Both the position numbers and the translations under genes were made by a program. Below the pieces are notes generated by a model, which searched no databases, was not told where the DNA came from, and saw only the letters and a list, made by a program, of their open reading frames with translations. Shown one piece after another: positions 53,534-62,504 of a stretch of 64,000 bases of DNA. How positions within the stretch are numbered: position 1 is the first letter of the stretch; each line of letters begins with the position of its first letter. Source of the stretch: Streptomyces cellostaticus (lineage in GTDB: Bacteria; Actinomycetota; Actinomycetes; Streptomycetales; Streptomycetaceae); NCBI RefSeq assembly GCF_001513965.1, contig NZ_KQ948038.1, forward strand, positions 62,001-126,000. The letters run 5' to 3'.

Positions 53534-55132
53534 ATGGCGGACACGGATGCGGCCGTGACGGGCCAGGGGATGCCGGACCAGCAGGAGAAACAGCCGAAGA
53601 GCGTACGCGTGGTCCTGCTCGCGCTCATGATCGCGATGATGCTCGCGATGCTCGACAACATGATCGTGGGTACGGCGATGCCGACGATCGTGGGTGAGCT
53701 GGGCGGCCTGGAGCACCTGTCCTGGGTGGTGACCGGGTACACCCTGGCGACCGCGGCCTCGACCCCGATCTGGGGCAAGCTCGGTGACATGTACGGGCGC
53801 AAGGGCGCCTTCCTCACCTCGATCGTGATCTTCCTGGTCGGCTCCGCGCTGAGCGGCATGGCCCAGAACATGGGGCAGCTGATCGGGTTCCGGGCCGTTC
53901 AGGGGCTCGGCGCCGGCGGTCTGATGGTCGGTGTCATGGCGATCATCGGCGACCTGATCCCGCCGCGGGAGCGCGGCAAGTACACGGGCATGATGTCCGG
54001 TGTCATGGCGCTGGCGATGATCGGCGGCCCGCTGGTCGGCGGCACCATCACCGACAACTGGGGCTGGCGCTGGTCCTTCTACATCAACCTGCCGCTCGGC
54101 GCGGTCGCGCTCGCGCTGGTCAGCGCCGTGCTGCACCTGCCGAAGAAGCGGGCCAAGGTCGGCATCGACTATCTCGGCGTCGTGCTGCTGACGGTCGGCA
54201 TCACCTCCATCGTGCTCGTCACCACCTGGGGCGGCTCCGAGTACGCCTGGACCTCCGCGCGGATCATGGAGCTGATCGGCATCGGCGTCGCCACGCTGGT
54301 CGGGTTCGTGTTCTGGCAGACCAAGGCCGCCGAGCCGGTGCTGCCGCTGCACATCTTCAGGAGCCTCAACTTCACCCTGATGTCGGTCATCGGCTTCATC
54401 ACCGGCTTCGTGATGTTCGGCGCCACGCTCTACCTGCCGCTGTACCAGCAGTCGGTGCAGGGCGCCTCCGCGACCAACTCCGGCCTGCTGCTCCTGCCGA
54501 TGCTCGGCGCGATGCTGGTGACCTCGATGATCGCCGGGCGGGTCACCACCAACAGCGGCCGCTACAAGGTCTTCCCGATCGTCGGCGGTGCCCTGATGAT
54601 CGTCGGGCTGTACCTGCTGTCGCTCATGGACACCGGTACGACCCGGCTGACCTCCGGCGTCTACATGGCCGTCCTGGGCCTGGGCATGGGCTGCCTGATG
54701 CAGATCACCATGCTGGTGGCGCAGAACAGCGTGCAGATGAAGGACATGGGCGTCGCGTCCTCGTCCACGACCCTGTTCCGTACGCTCGGTTCCTCCTTCG
54801 GTGTCGCCATCATGGGCGCGCTGTTCAACCACAAGGTCCAGCACGTCATGGCCGAGCGGGCCGGTGCGGTGGGCAAGCACATGACCGAGAAGTCCGCCGC
54901 GCTGGACGCGAAGCACCTCAGGATGCTGCCGGCCCCGATGCGGGAGGCGTACCAGCATGCGGTGTCCGCCGGTACGCACGCGGCGTTCCTGCTGGGCGCG
55001 GTGATCGCGGTGCTGGTGCTGATCGCGGCGTTGTTCGTGAAGGAGGTTCCGCTGAAGGGCGGTCCCCAGAAGCCGGCGGCTGTGGCCGGCGGTGACGATG
55101 CGGTGCCGACGCCGGTGATCGAGGCGGTCTGA
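53534..55132 (+). CDS. MFS multidrug exporter, DHA2 family (14 helices)
   Basis: 532 residues, 14 hydrophobic segments. Motif D1 LDNMIVGTAMPTIV in helix 1, motif A GKLGDMYGRKGAF, and motif C-like GVMALAMIGGPLVGGTITDN mark the EmrB/QacA group of proton-driven exporters. Regulated by the divergent TetR. The start is ATG 53534 (GGGGGAG 8 nt upstream); the frame could also begin with GTG at 53525. Ends 14 bp before a strong terminator. Confidence 0.95.
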   Translation: MADTDAAVTGQGMPDQQEKQPKSVRVVLLALMIAMMLAMLDNMIVGTAMPTIVGELGGLEHLSWVVTGYTLATAASTPIWGKLGDMYGRKGAFLTSIVIFLVGSALSGMAQNMGQLIGFRAVQGLGAGGLMVGVMAIIGDLIPPRERGKYTGMMSGVMALAMIGGPLVGGTITDNWGWRWSFYINLPLGAVALALVSAVLHLPKKRAKVGIDYLGVVLLTVGITSIVLVTTWGGSEYAWTSARIMELIGIGVATLVGFVFWQTKAAEPVLPLHIFRSLNFTLMSVIGFITGFVMFGATLYLPLYQQSVQGASATNSGLLLLPMLGAMLVTSMIAGRVTTNSGRYKVFPIVGGALMIVGLYLLSLMDTGTTRLTSGVYMAVLGLGMGCLMQITMLVAQNSVQMKDMGVASSSTTLFRTLGSSFGVAIMGALFNHKVQHVMAERAGAVGKHMTEKSAALDAKHLRMLPAPMREAYQHAVSAGTHAAFLLGAVIAVLVLIAALFVKEVPLKGGPQKPAAVAGGDDAVPTPVIEAV

Positions 55133-55146
55133 GCCGTCCCTGAGCA

Positions 55147-55184
55147 GAAGGCCCCCCGGCTGGTGTCCGCCCCGGGGGGCCTTC
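55147..55184 (+). terminator. Terminator after the MFS gene
   Basis: Perfect 13-bp stem GAAGGCCCCCCGG (55147-55159) / CCGGGGGGCCTTC (55172-55184), 12-nt loop. Confidence 0.9.
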
Positions 55185-55350
55185 GCCGTGTGCGGGCCGT
55201 CTGCCGGGGGCTGCCGTCCGGCGTTCGAGGACGAGGCCGATCAGGCCGGAGCGGACGGGCCGGACCACCTGGACCGGCGCCGATGTCCGTCCCCCGACGA
55301 CCGGGTACGGCAGCGAGGAGCCGGACTTCGCGAAGGACCGGGCCTGGTCC

Positions 55351-56097
55351 TCAGCGGCCGGTCGCCAGGGTGGCGCCGCCCGTCGCCTCCAGGACCACGC
55401 CGGTCACGAAGTCGTTGGCGGCGAGCATGTGCACGGCGCGGGCGATGTCCTCGGGACGGCCGACGCGGCCCACGGGAGTGCTGGCGGCGAAGCCGTCGAA
55501 GAGGGCGCCCCGCTGCTCGGCCGGTACGGCGTCCCACCAGGGCGTGTCGACGACGCCCGGGGAGACCGCGTTGATCCGCAGGGGGGCCAGTTCCACCGCG
55601 AGGGGCGGCACCATCGCCTCCAGGGCGCCGTTGATCGCGGCGAGGCCGGCGGTGCCGGGGAGGGCGGCGCGGGCGGAGGCGGCGGTCACCAGGGTGACCG
55701 AGCCGCCCGGGCGCAGGGCGGGCAGGGCCGCCTGAAGGACGTTCACGTGCGGCCAGAACTTGCCGTCGAAGCCCGCCGCGAGCTCCGCGAGGTCCAGTTC
55801 GGCGAAGGCCCCGCCGCCCTTGGAGCCGCTGAGCGCGAGGACGAGGTGGTCCACGGGTCCGGACCGGTCGAAGAACGCGTCCACGGCAGACCGGTCGGCC
55901 GCGTCCAGGCGGTACGTCGACACCTTGCCCTCGATCCGGGCCGCGGCTGCGTCGAGCCGGTCCTGGCCGCGGCCGGTGATGACCACCTCCGCGCCGTCGG
56001 CCGCGAAGGAGGCGGCCGTCGCCTCACCGATGCCGGAGCTGCCGCCCATGACGACGACGCGCTGTCCGGCGAGGTGGCTGGTGTTCGGAGTGCTCAT
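55351..56097 (-). CDS. SDR-fold oxidoreductase-like protein with altered active site
   Basis: 248 residues. Rossmann fold with a GGSSGIG dinucleotide loop (residues 18-24), ELAPLRINAVSPGVVDTPWW and the late GRVGRPEDIARAV typical of short-chain dehydrogenases. S141 is in place, but where YxxxK should be the sequence reads L152-AAI-N156, so both catalytic residues are lost. It may bind a nucleotide without ordinary redox chemistry. Divergent from a TetR gene with two operator-like repeats between them. Confidence 0.88.
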   Translation of the reverse strand: MSTPNTSHLAGQRVVVMGGSSGIGEATAASFAADGAEVVITGRGQDRLDAAAARIEGKVSTYRLDAADRSAVDAFFDRSGPVDHLVLALSGSKGGGAFAELDLAELAAGFDGKFWPHVNVLQAALPALRPGGSVTLVTAASARAALPGTAGLAAINGALEAMVPPLAVELAPLRINAVSPGVVDTPWWDAVPAEQRGALFDGFAASTPVGRVGRPEDIARAVHMLAANDFVTGVVLEATGGATLATGR

Positions 56098-56141
56098 GAC
56101 TGGCTTCTCTCCTGATGCGTCACCGGGTTCCGACCCTTTGT

Positions 56142-56187
56142 CGAGAACGTCGGTCTCGTTAAAGTGTTACCGAGACCAGTAGTCTCG
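56142..56187. promoter_or_regulatory. Two TetR-type operators between the SDR and TetR genes
   Basis: CGAGAC-CAGTA-GTCTCG (56171-56187) is a perfect 6-bp inverted repeat. CGAGAA-CGTCG-GTCTCG (56142-56158) is the same with one mismatch, 29 bp upstream. They lie 45 bp from the SDR start and 46 bp from the TetR start, a normal place for shared repression. Confidence 0.78.
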
Positions 56188-56232
56188 TCAAGAGGGGTAA
56201 ATGTGGCAGGGGGAGTCGGAGAGGATGAGCCC

Positions 56233-56832
56233 GTGGACACGAAAGAACCCGGCACCGCAGGCGCGGCACCCCGCCCGCACACCGGCCGGCGCCGTAACGA
56301 GGCGGCCCGCCGGGCGATCCTCGACGCCGCCCTGGAACTGCTCGCCGACGCCGACGGCGCCCCGGTGAGCGTGGAGACCATCGCCCGGGCGGCCGGGGTC
56401 GGAAAGCAGACGCTGTACCGCTGGTGGCCGTCGAAGGGTGCCGTACTGCTGGACGCGCTCGCCGACCGCGCGGCGCAGGACGTACCCGCGCCGGACACCG
56501 GCACCCTGCGCGGGGATCTGCGCGCGCTGGCGGTGGCCACGTTCGAGGCGTCGCAGCGGCCGCCCGCCGCCCCGGCCCTGCGCACCCTCGTCCGGGAAGC
56601 GGCCCGCGCCCCGCATCTGGCGGAGCTGCTGCGGACCTTCACCGAGTCCCGCCGGGCCGCCGTACGCGAGATCCTCGAACGCGGCCGTGACCGGGGCGAA
56701 CTCCCCGGCGACCGGGACGTCGACCTGCTGGTCGACCAGTTCTACGGCTTCTTCTGGTACCGCTTCCTGCTCGGCCACGCCCCCCTGGACGCGGCCACGG
56801 CCGAGCGGCTCGCCGACTCCCTGCTCAGCTGA
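56233..56832 (+). CDS. TetR-family regulator
   Basis: 199 residues. Helix-turn-helix RRAILDAALELLADADG, then ETIARAAGVGKQTLYRWWPS; the C-terminal domain (TetR_C_11-like) ends FWYRFLLGHAPLDAAT. It probably represses itself and the divergent SDR gene. The start is chosen as GTG 56233, with GGAGAGG 8 nt upstream; GTG 56203, with AGAGGGG, would add ten residues. Confidence 0.9.
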   Translation: MDTKEPGTAGAAPRPHTGRRRNEAARRAILDAALELLADADGAPVSVETIARAAGVGKQTLYRWWPSKGAVLLDALADRAAQDVPAPDTGTLRGDLRALAVATFEASQRPPAAPALRTLVREAARAPHLAELLRTFTESRRAAVREILERGRDRGELPGDRDVDLLVDQFYGFFWYRFLLGHAPLDAATAERLADSLLS

Positions 56833-56866
56833 GCGCTCCGCTGGACGTGCCGCGGCGTGCCGGCGG

Positions 56867-56923
56867 TTGTCTGCGGCACCGTCGTGGCCGGTTGCGCAGT
56901 TCCCCGCGCCCCTTCAGGGCGCT
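56867..56923 (-). repeat. Dispersed intergenic repeat copy B (reverse orientation)
   Basis: Read on the minus strand it gives CCCTGAAGGGGCGCGGGG, then CTGCGCAACCGGCCACGACG and GTGCCGCAGA, matching copy A. It lies between the convergent TetR and cseC genes. Confidence 0.8.
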
Positions 56924-56941
56924 GCCGAGCCGCAGCGGACT

Positions 56942-58309
56942 TCAGCCGCCCTGCTTGGTGCCGCCGGACAGCGGCATCATGGGATAGCTGCCCGTGCTGG
57001 TGGGGGCGTGTTCCGGGAGCCAGAGGACGGCCACCGCGCCCTCCGCCGGGATGTGCTCGGGGGCGCCGATCGGGCGTACGTTGCGGAAGGTCAGGCGGGC
57101 GCCCAGCACCCGGGCCTGGCCGGCCGCGATGGTCAGGCCCAGGCCGTGGCCCGTACCGGCGCGGTCCTTGCTGCCGGTGCGGAAGCGGCTCGGGCCCTCG
57201 GCGAGCAGTTCCTCGGGGAAACCGGGGCCGTGGTCGCGCACGCGGATGACCCGGCCCTCGACACTGACCTCGATCGGCGGTCTGCCGTGCCGGGCGGCGT
57301 TGGCCAGCAGGTTGAACAGCACCCGCTCCAGGCGGCGCGGGTCGGTGGTGACCTCCGACTCGTGCACCACCTGTACGACGATGGCCGGGTCCTTGGCGGC
57401 CACGCGCCGGGCCACGAACTCGCCCAGCATGATGTCCTGCAGCTCGGCCCGCTCGGAGGCGCCGTCGAGGCGGGCCACCTCCAGGACGTCCTCGACCAGG
57501 GTGCGCATCGCCTTCGCGCGGTCCAGGACCAGCTCGGTCGGCCGGCCGGGCGGCAGCAGTTCGGCCGCGGTCAGCAGGCCCGTCACCGGGGTGCGCAGCT
57601 CGTGCGCGATGTCGGCGGTGACCCGCCGCTCCGCCTCCAGCCGCTGCCGCAGTGCGTCGGCCATGGCGTCCACGGCGCGCGCGAGATCGTCGGTCTCGTC
57701 CCGTACGACCCCGCCGATGGCCTCCCGCACCCGCACGTCCGTCTCGCCGTTGGCGAGCTGGCCCGCCGCGGCCGCCGCCTTGCGCAGCCGCCGCGACAGC
57801 TGCCCGCCGATGAGCACGCCGAGCGCGCTGCCGCCGAGCACGACCGCGATGGAGCCGATGACCAGCGCCTGGTCGAGGTCCTTCATCACGTCCGTGGAGC
57901 GGTCCGGGAAGTGGCTGTGCAGGGACAGCACATGCCCGTCCTTGGCGGGTACGGCCGCCCAGATCTCCGGCGACCCTCCGCCGCGGTCCGAGACGTCGCT
58001 GACCCGGCGGCCCTCCTCGACCTTCTCGCGCAGGGCGGGCGGCAGCCCGGGGTCGTCGATCCTGATGTTGGGGAAGTTCAGCCGCCCGTACCGCTCGTAG
58101 TTGCCCTGGGCGACCTGCACCCGCTCGTTGGCCAGGTCGCGCGCGTTGTCCAGCATCGAGACCCAGGCGGCGTTGTGCACGACCAGGCTGAGCACGATGG
58201 CCACAAGCCCGGCGACCAGGGCGATCGCCGCGCTGAGTTTCCATCTGAGCCCGGTCTTGAGGCCCACGCGCTCCAAGCCTCCCACCGGGTGCCGAATGAT
58301 CCCCCGCAT
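56942..58309 (-). CDS. cseC: CseC, sensor kinase of cell-envelope stress
   Basis: 455 residues. Two membrane helices (about 23-45 and 150-175) flank an outside sensor domain. HAMP-like segment, then DIAHELRTPVTG with the phospho-accepting His, and an ATP domain with NLLANAARHG, DHGPGFP and GTGHGLGLTI. In S. coelicolor CseC senses cell-wall damage such as by vancomycin. Last gene of sigE-cseA-cseB-cseC; starts 11 bp after cseB. ATG 58309. Confidence 0.94.
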   Translation of the reverse strand: MRGIIRHPVGGLERVGLKTGLRWKLSAAIALVAGLVAIVLSLVVHNAAWVSMLDNARDLANERVQVAQGNYERYGRLNFPNIRIDDPGLPPALREKVEEGRRVSDVSDRGGGSPEIWAAVPAKDGHVLSLHSHFPDRSTDVMKDLDQALVIGSIAVVLGGSALGVLIGGQLSRRLRKAAAAAGQLANGETDVRVREAIGGVVRDETDDLARAVDAMADALRQRLEAERRVTADIAHELRTPVTGLLTAAELLPPGRPTELVLDRAKAMRTLVEDVLEVARLDGASERAELQDIMLGEFVARRVAAKDPAIVVQVVHESEVTTDPRRLERVLFNLLANAARHGRPPIEVSVEGRVIRVRDHGPGFPEELLAEGPSRFRTGSKDRAGTGHGLGLTIAAGQARVLGARLTFRNVRPIGAPEHIPAEGAVAVLWLPEHAPTSTGSYPMMPLSGGTKQGG

Positions 58310-58320
58310 GGCCGCCCCGC

Positions 58321-59025
58321 TCAGGCCTTCAACTTGTAGCCGAAGCCGCGGACCGTCTCGATCCGGTCCTGGCCGATCTTCTGCCGCAACCGCTGCACAT
58401 GGACGTCGACGACCCGGGTGTCCCCGCCCCAGCCGTAGTCCCACACCCGCTCAAGGAGCTTGTCGCGCGAAAGCACCGTCCCCGGCGCGCTGGAGAACTC
58501 CAGCAGCAGCCGCATCTCGGTCGGGGTGAGCGCCACCGGCTGCCCGGCCCGGCGCACCTCCATGCCCTCGGTGTCGATCTCCAGGTCACCGAAGCTCAGC
58601 GGGCCGCCGTCCACCTCCGCGGGGGACTCCCCGGTCTGCGCGGCCCCGCCGGCGTGCCCGAAGCGGCGCAGCACCGCGCGGATCCGGGCGACCAGGACGG
58701 CACCGTCGAACGGCTTGGTCACATAGTCGTCGGCGCCCGCCTCCAGGCCGAGGACGACGTCGATGGAGTCGGCGCGCGCCGAGAGCATGATCACCGGCAC
58801 GGTCGACTCGTCCCGGATACGGCGGCACAGGCTGACGCCGTCCAGGCCCGGGACCATGACGTCCAGCAGGGCGATGTCCGGGCGGTTCGCCCGGAACGCC
58901 TCCAGGCCGGAAAGCCCGTCGGGCATGGCGGTGACCGCGAAGCCGTCCCGCTCCAGGGCGAGCTGCGTGGCCTCGCGGATGACGTCGTCGTCCTCGACGA
59001 ACAGGACGTGGGTCTGGTCTGCCAT
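58321..59025 (-). CDS. cseB: CseB, response regulator activating sigE
   Basis: 234 residues. OmpR type: acidic pocket EDDD at 11-14, phospho-acceptor D55 (ALLDVMVPGLDG), Lys in DDYVTKPFDG, and a C-terminal winged helix ending VDVHVQRLRQKIGQDRI. Phosphorylated by CseC, it turns on the sigE promoter. ATG 59025, 33 bp downstream of cseA. Confidence 0.96.
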   Translation of the reverse strand: MADQTHVLFVEDDDVIREATQLALERDGFAVTAMPDGLSGLEAFRANRPDIALLDVMVPGLDGVSLCRRIRDESTVPVIMLSARADSIDVVLGLEAGADDYVTKPFDGAVLVARIRAVLRRFGHAGGAAQTGESPAEVDGGPLSFGDLEIDTEGMEVRRAGQPVALTPTEMRLLLEFSSAPGTVLSRDKLLERVWDYGWGGDTRVVDVHVQRLRQKIGQDRIETVRGFGYKLKA

Positions 59026-59058
59026 CCCGTTGCTCTCAGTTCTCAGTCAGATGGTCGG

Positions 59059-59709
59059 TCAGTTGTCCGGCACGGGCATGGCGTCCCCGCCGCTGCCGTA
59101 GTCGTTGTGGACGGGGCGCCCTTGCTGGACGAACCGTCCTGCCTTCCAGACGTAGGTGATCACGTCCTCGCTGGAGGGGCTCGAGATCGGGTCGTCCTTC
59201 TTGTACACCTGTTTGGTCACGCTCAGGGTGCGCTGCTCGATGTCCGCGACGACCGGGGACTCCTCGTTCTTGAAGACATTCTTGAACGTGCCGCCCTCGT
59301 CCCGGTACACATACGTGGCGAGGCCGATCTTGTCGGCGCACGTGAGGACGTTGATGAGCACATCGTCCACGGAGCCGCCGGTCAGGTCGCCGTAGGAGAC
59401 GTCGACCGCATAGTCGTCGCCCTCGCACGGCTTCAGGTCGCGCTTGACGGCCGCCGAGACCGCGGGGTCGTCCTTGAGCAGGGCCACGGCGTCCACGCTC
59501 CGGTAGGCCTCGGAGGGGCTGGACGTCGGCGAGACGACGGCGCCCGCCACCGCGGACGCGTGCGCCGGGCCCTCGTCCCGGGCCCCCGTGCCGCCGCTGC
59601 CGCACGCGGCGAGGAAAAGGGCGAGGGCGGCGATCGAGGCCGCAGCCGCGATCACCGCCAGTGAACTCCCTCGGGCCTGGCTGGGCCCGGCCTCGGTCAG
59701 GCCGCGCAA
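59059..59709 (-). CDS. cseA: CseA, lipoprotein modulating CseC
   Basis: 216 residues. Signal peptide with lipobox ALFLAAC; the cysteine becomes the lipid-modified N-terminus. The mature part has YRSVDAVALLKDDPAV and a conserved CEGDDYAVDVSYGDLTGG. In S. coelicolor loss of CseA raises sigE activity. The TTG start at 59709 overlaps the end of sigE by 13 bp and has GAGGAG 8 nt upstream inside sigE, so translation is coupled. The start is rare but no better one keeps the basic signal-peptide end. Confidence 0.88.
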   Translation of the reverse strand: MRGLTEAGPSQARGSSLAVIAAAASIAALALFLAACGSGGTGARDEGPAHASAVAGAVVSPTSSPSEAYRSVDAVALLKDDPAVSAAVKRDLKPCEGDDYAVDVSYGDLTGGSVDDVLINVLTCADKIGLATYVYRDEGGTFKNVFKNEESPVVADIEQRTLSVTKQVYKKDDPISSPSSEDVITYVWKAGRFVQQGRPVHNDYGSGGDAMPVPDN

Positions 59710-60236
59710 CGCTCCCGCTCCTCACGCTCCAGCGCGCGTGCGTCCAGATCGCGGGCCTCCAGCTCCTCGCGGAGCCGGGCGAGCGCCCGGTGCAGCGTGC
59801 TCTTGACCGTACCGGCCGACATGCCGAGGGCGGCGGCCGTCTCCTCCGTGGACATCTGCTCCCAGTGTCGCAGCACCACGACGCTGCGCTGCTTCGGAGC
59901 GAGAACCTTCATGATGTCCATGAGGAGTGCCCGGTCGGCGTGCTGCTCGGTGGAGTCGTCCACGGACGCGTCCGGCAGCTGCTCGGTCGGGACCTCCTCC
60001 AGTTTGCGGGCCCGCCACCACTCGGTACGAGTGTTGATCATCACCCGGCGCAGGTAGGCGTCCGCGAGCCGCTTGTCCGCGATGCCCTCCCAGCGGCCGT
60101 ACGTCCGTACCAGTGCGGTCTGCAGCAGGTCCTGGGCGTCGACCGGGTCCGGGACCAGTCGGCGGGCGCTGCGCAGCAGCGCGTCCTGCCGGGTGCGGAC
60201 GTACTCCTCGAATTCGAGCACCTCGCCCTGCGCCAT
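59697..60236 (-). CDS. sigE: Extracytoplasmic-function sigma factor SigE
   Basis: 179 residues. Region 2 (FEEYVRTRQDALLRSARRLV, DAQDLLQTALVRTYGRW) and region 4 (LAPKQRSVVVLRHWEQMSTE, then GTVKSTLHRALARLRE). It directs cell-wall repair genes when CseBC detects damage. The first gene of the operon; no anti-sigma gene is present, as known for this system. ATG 60236 with GGAGG upstream. Sequence is nearly identical to what I recall for S. coelicolor SigE. Confidence 0.97.
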   Translation of the reverse strand: MAQGEVLEFEEYVRTRQDALLRSARRLVPDPVDAQDLLQTALVRTYGRWEGIADKRLADAYLRRVMINTRTEWWRARKLEEVPTEQLPDASVDDSTEQHADRALLMDIMKVLAPKQRSVVVLRHWEQMSTEETAAALGMSAGTVKSTLHRALARLREELEARDLDARALEREERERCAA

Positions 60237-60508
60237 GATCAACCGCCTCCATCCCCGTGTACTCCGGCTTGTTGCCTGAAGTCCTGCTGTCCCACTGGCC
60301 CGCGGTCTGCCGGGCACGAGGAAAAAGCTACGGAGCGGTTGTCACGGGGCTGTGCGCAGGAGCCCGCGGCTAGCAATCGGCTGTCCGTCGGTTGTGTAAC
60401 AGACACAGGAACGGGGTAGAGGGGTCCACCCTTATGTCCAGTTATGAGGTGCTTTATCGGGTTCGGTGGGCCGTAACGAAGGCCCGCGCGCTGTGACTTG
60501 GCTGTGTG

Positions 60509-61384
60509 TCAGGTCAGCGGCAGCCGGTACAGCCCGCCCGGCAGCGGCTCCACCAGGCCGTCCGTCACCAGCCCGTCGAGTGCGCGGGCGCGCTGCACCG
60601 GCTCGTGCCACACCCGGTCCAACGCCGCCTGCGGCACCGGCGTATGCGCCTCCCGCAGCACGGCGAGCAGCTTGCCGCGCACCTGGCGGTCCGTGCCCGC
60701 ATACGTCTGCCCGCGGCGCGGCGGTCCCTCGTGCTCCGGCTTGCCCGCGAGCCGCCAGGCGCACTGCGGGGCGATCGGGCAGCGCTGACAGCCCTCGTTC
60801 TTCGCCGTGCACACCAGTGCGCCCAGCTCCATGGACGCGGCGGCCCAGCGGGCGGCGGTCCGCTCGTCCTCGGGCAGCAGCTCACGGGCCAGGTGTCGCT
60901 CGGCGGCCGTGGTGGCGTTCGGCGGGTACTGCATCCCTGACACCGCCCGCGCGAAGACCCGGCGGACGTTCGTGTCCAGCACCGCGTGCCGCTGCCCGTA
61001 CGCGAAGGACGCCACCGCGGCCGCGGTGTACTCGCCGATGCCGGGCAGCGCCAGCAGCTGTGCGTGATCCGTCGGTACGTCCCCGCCGTGCCGCTCCGTT
61101 ATGGCGAGGGCGGCGCCGTGCAGGCGCAGGGCGCGGCGCGGGTAGCCGAGCCGGCCCCAGGCGCGCACCGCCTCGCCCGGGGGTTCCCCGGCGAGGTCGG
61201 CGGGGCGCGGCCAGCGGGCCAGCCACTGCTCGTAGACGGGCAGGACCCGGCTCACCGGGGTCTGCTGGAGCATGAACTCGCTGACCATCACGCCCCACGG
61301 ACCCGCCTCCGGGCGGCGCCAGGGGAGGTCGCGGGCGTGGGTGTCGAACCAGGCGATCACGGGAGCGTGGAGCTTCTCAGTCAT
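60509..61384 (-). CDS. mutY: A/G-specific adenine glycosylase
   Basis: 291 residues. Removes adenine opposite 8-oxoguanine. Shows LPWRRPEAGPWGVMVSEFML and QQTPVSRVLPVY, helix-hairpin-helix LLALPGIGEYTAAAVASFAY, the catalytic Asp in AVLDTNVRRVFAR, and an iron-sulfur site CTAKNEGCQRCPIAPQC (C-x6-C-x2-C-x5-C). The C-terminal lesion-recognition domain is short, a frequent actinobacterial form. ATG 61384; the open frame runs further upstream without similarity. Confidence 0.95.
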   Translation of the reverse strand: MTEKLHAPVIAWFDTHARDLPWRRPEAGPWGVMVSEFMLQQTPVSRVLPVYEQWLARWPRPADLAGEPPGEAVRAWGRLGYPRRALRLHGAALAITERHGGDVPTDHAQLLALPGIGEYTAAAVASFAYGQRHAVLDTNVRRVFARAVSGMQYPPNATTAAERHLARELLPEDERTAARWAAASMELGALVCTAKNEGCQRCPIAPQCAWRLAGKPEHEGPPRRGQTYAGTDRQVRGKLLAVLREAHTPVPQAALDRVWHEPVQRARALDGLVTDGLVEPLPGGLYRLPLT

Positions 61385-61565
61385 GGCCTTCCGATCCTGC
61401 CACGGCTCGGCCGGGCATGGTCGGTGGCGGGGCGGACACGCAGCGTGATGATGGGTGAAAGGTGGTGTTTCTGACGGTAGTTGCCGGGATGATGATCCGG
61501 AAAAGTTGACGCTCGGGCGGCGGGTGACGCAAGCAAGCGCGGCGATCTCTCGTACAGTTTGCGCC

Positions 61566-62375
61566 GTGGGATCTCTGCGCAATCCGGTCGGGCCGCTTCC
61601 CTCCTCCATCTACTGGCGACGGAGGGCCGTCATGCTGTCGGTGGCCGCCCTGCTGGCGCTGCTGATCGCCTGGATCGTCACGTCCGGCGACGGGGGAGGC
61701 AAGAAGGACGCCGGCGGGTCCAACGGCAAGAATCCCGTCTCCACGATCACGCCGGGTCCGTCCTCCACGGGGCCCGCCATCAGTCAACACCCGGGCGGGC
61801 GCGACGAGTCGAGCGGCGGGGACTCCGGCGGGAGCGGTTCCGGATCGGACGGCGGCTCGGGCTCGGACGGTACGGGGGGCTCCGGCTCGTCGGGATCCGG
61901 TGGCGGCTCGGGTTCGGCTTCCGGCGGTGGCGCCGTCGGTACGGGCGACACGCTGCCGGCGTCCTCTTCGCTGCCCAACTGCACCGCATCGGCCGTCTCG
62001 TTGAGTCTGCGCAGCCGGCACAACTCCTACTCGCCGGACCAGACGCCGACCTTCGAACTCACCGCGAAAAACACGGCGTCCGGTGACTGCAAGGTCGATC
62101 TCGGGCCGAAGAGTGCGGTGTTGACGATCACGCCGGCGGACGCCGGTGACGCCTACTGGTCCTCGGCCGACTGCCCGAAGGGTTCGGCGAGTCTGGTGTT
62201 CCGGGTGCCTGCGGGGCAGAGCATCACCTACACCGTGCAGTGGGACCGCAAGCCGAGTGCCGCCCAGTGCGCGACGCCTCCGGCGGGGTCGGCGAAGACG
62301 GGGACGTACTTGCTGGAGGCGAAGGCCCCTGGCTTCGCCAAGGCCCAGGCTTCGTTCGTGCTGTCGGCCGACTAG
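61566..62375 (+). CDS. Membrane-anchored Ser/Gly-rich protein of unknown function
   Basis: 269 residues. One membrane anchor (about 21-38, RRAVMLSVAALLALLIAWIV region), a long Gly/Ser/Asp spacer (about 45-125), and a compact outside domain (about 128-269) with four cysteines (NCTAS, GDCKV, ADCPK, AQCAT), probably disulfide-bonded. The beta-rich outside domain suggests an Ig-like or adhesion fold. No ribosome site; TACAGT (61553-61558) lies 7 nt before the GTG, hinting at a leaderless message. Divergent from mutY. Confidence 0.8.
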   Translation: MGSLRNPVGPLPSSIYWRRRAVMLSVAALLALLIAWIVTSGDGGGKKDAGGSNGKNPVSTITPGPSSTGPAISQHPGGRDESSGGDSGGSGSGSDGGSGSDGTGGSGSSGSGGGSGSASGGGAVGTGDTLPASSSLPNCTASAVSLSLRSRHNSYSPDQTPTFELTAKNTASGDCKVDLGPKSAVLTITPADAGDAYWSSADCPKGSASLVFRVPAGQSITYTVQWDRKPSAAQCATPPAGSAKTGTYLLEAKAPGFAKAQASFVLSAD

Positions 62376-62402
62376 GTCATGCCGGTGGGCGGTGCCGCGA
62401 GT

Positions 62403-62457
62403 ACCTGAGGGGCGCGGGGAGCTGCGCGACCAGCCCCCCCGCCGACCCGCAGCCGAC
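62403..62457 (+). repeat. Dispersed intergenic repeat copy C
   Basis: CCTGAGGGGCGCGGGG followed by GCTGCGCGACCAGCC and GACCCGCAGCCGAC, matching copies A and B in order. Lies between the Ser/Gly-rich gene and disA. Confidence 0.75.
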
Positions 62458-62504
62458 GACGTAACGGGCAGCCTCCGGACCGGACGAAACGGGCAGCCCC
62501 CGGA

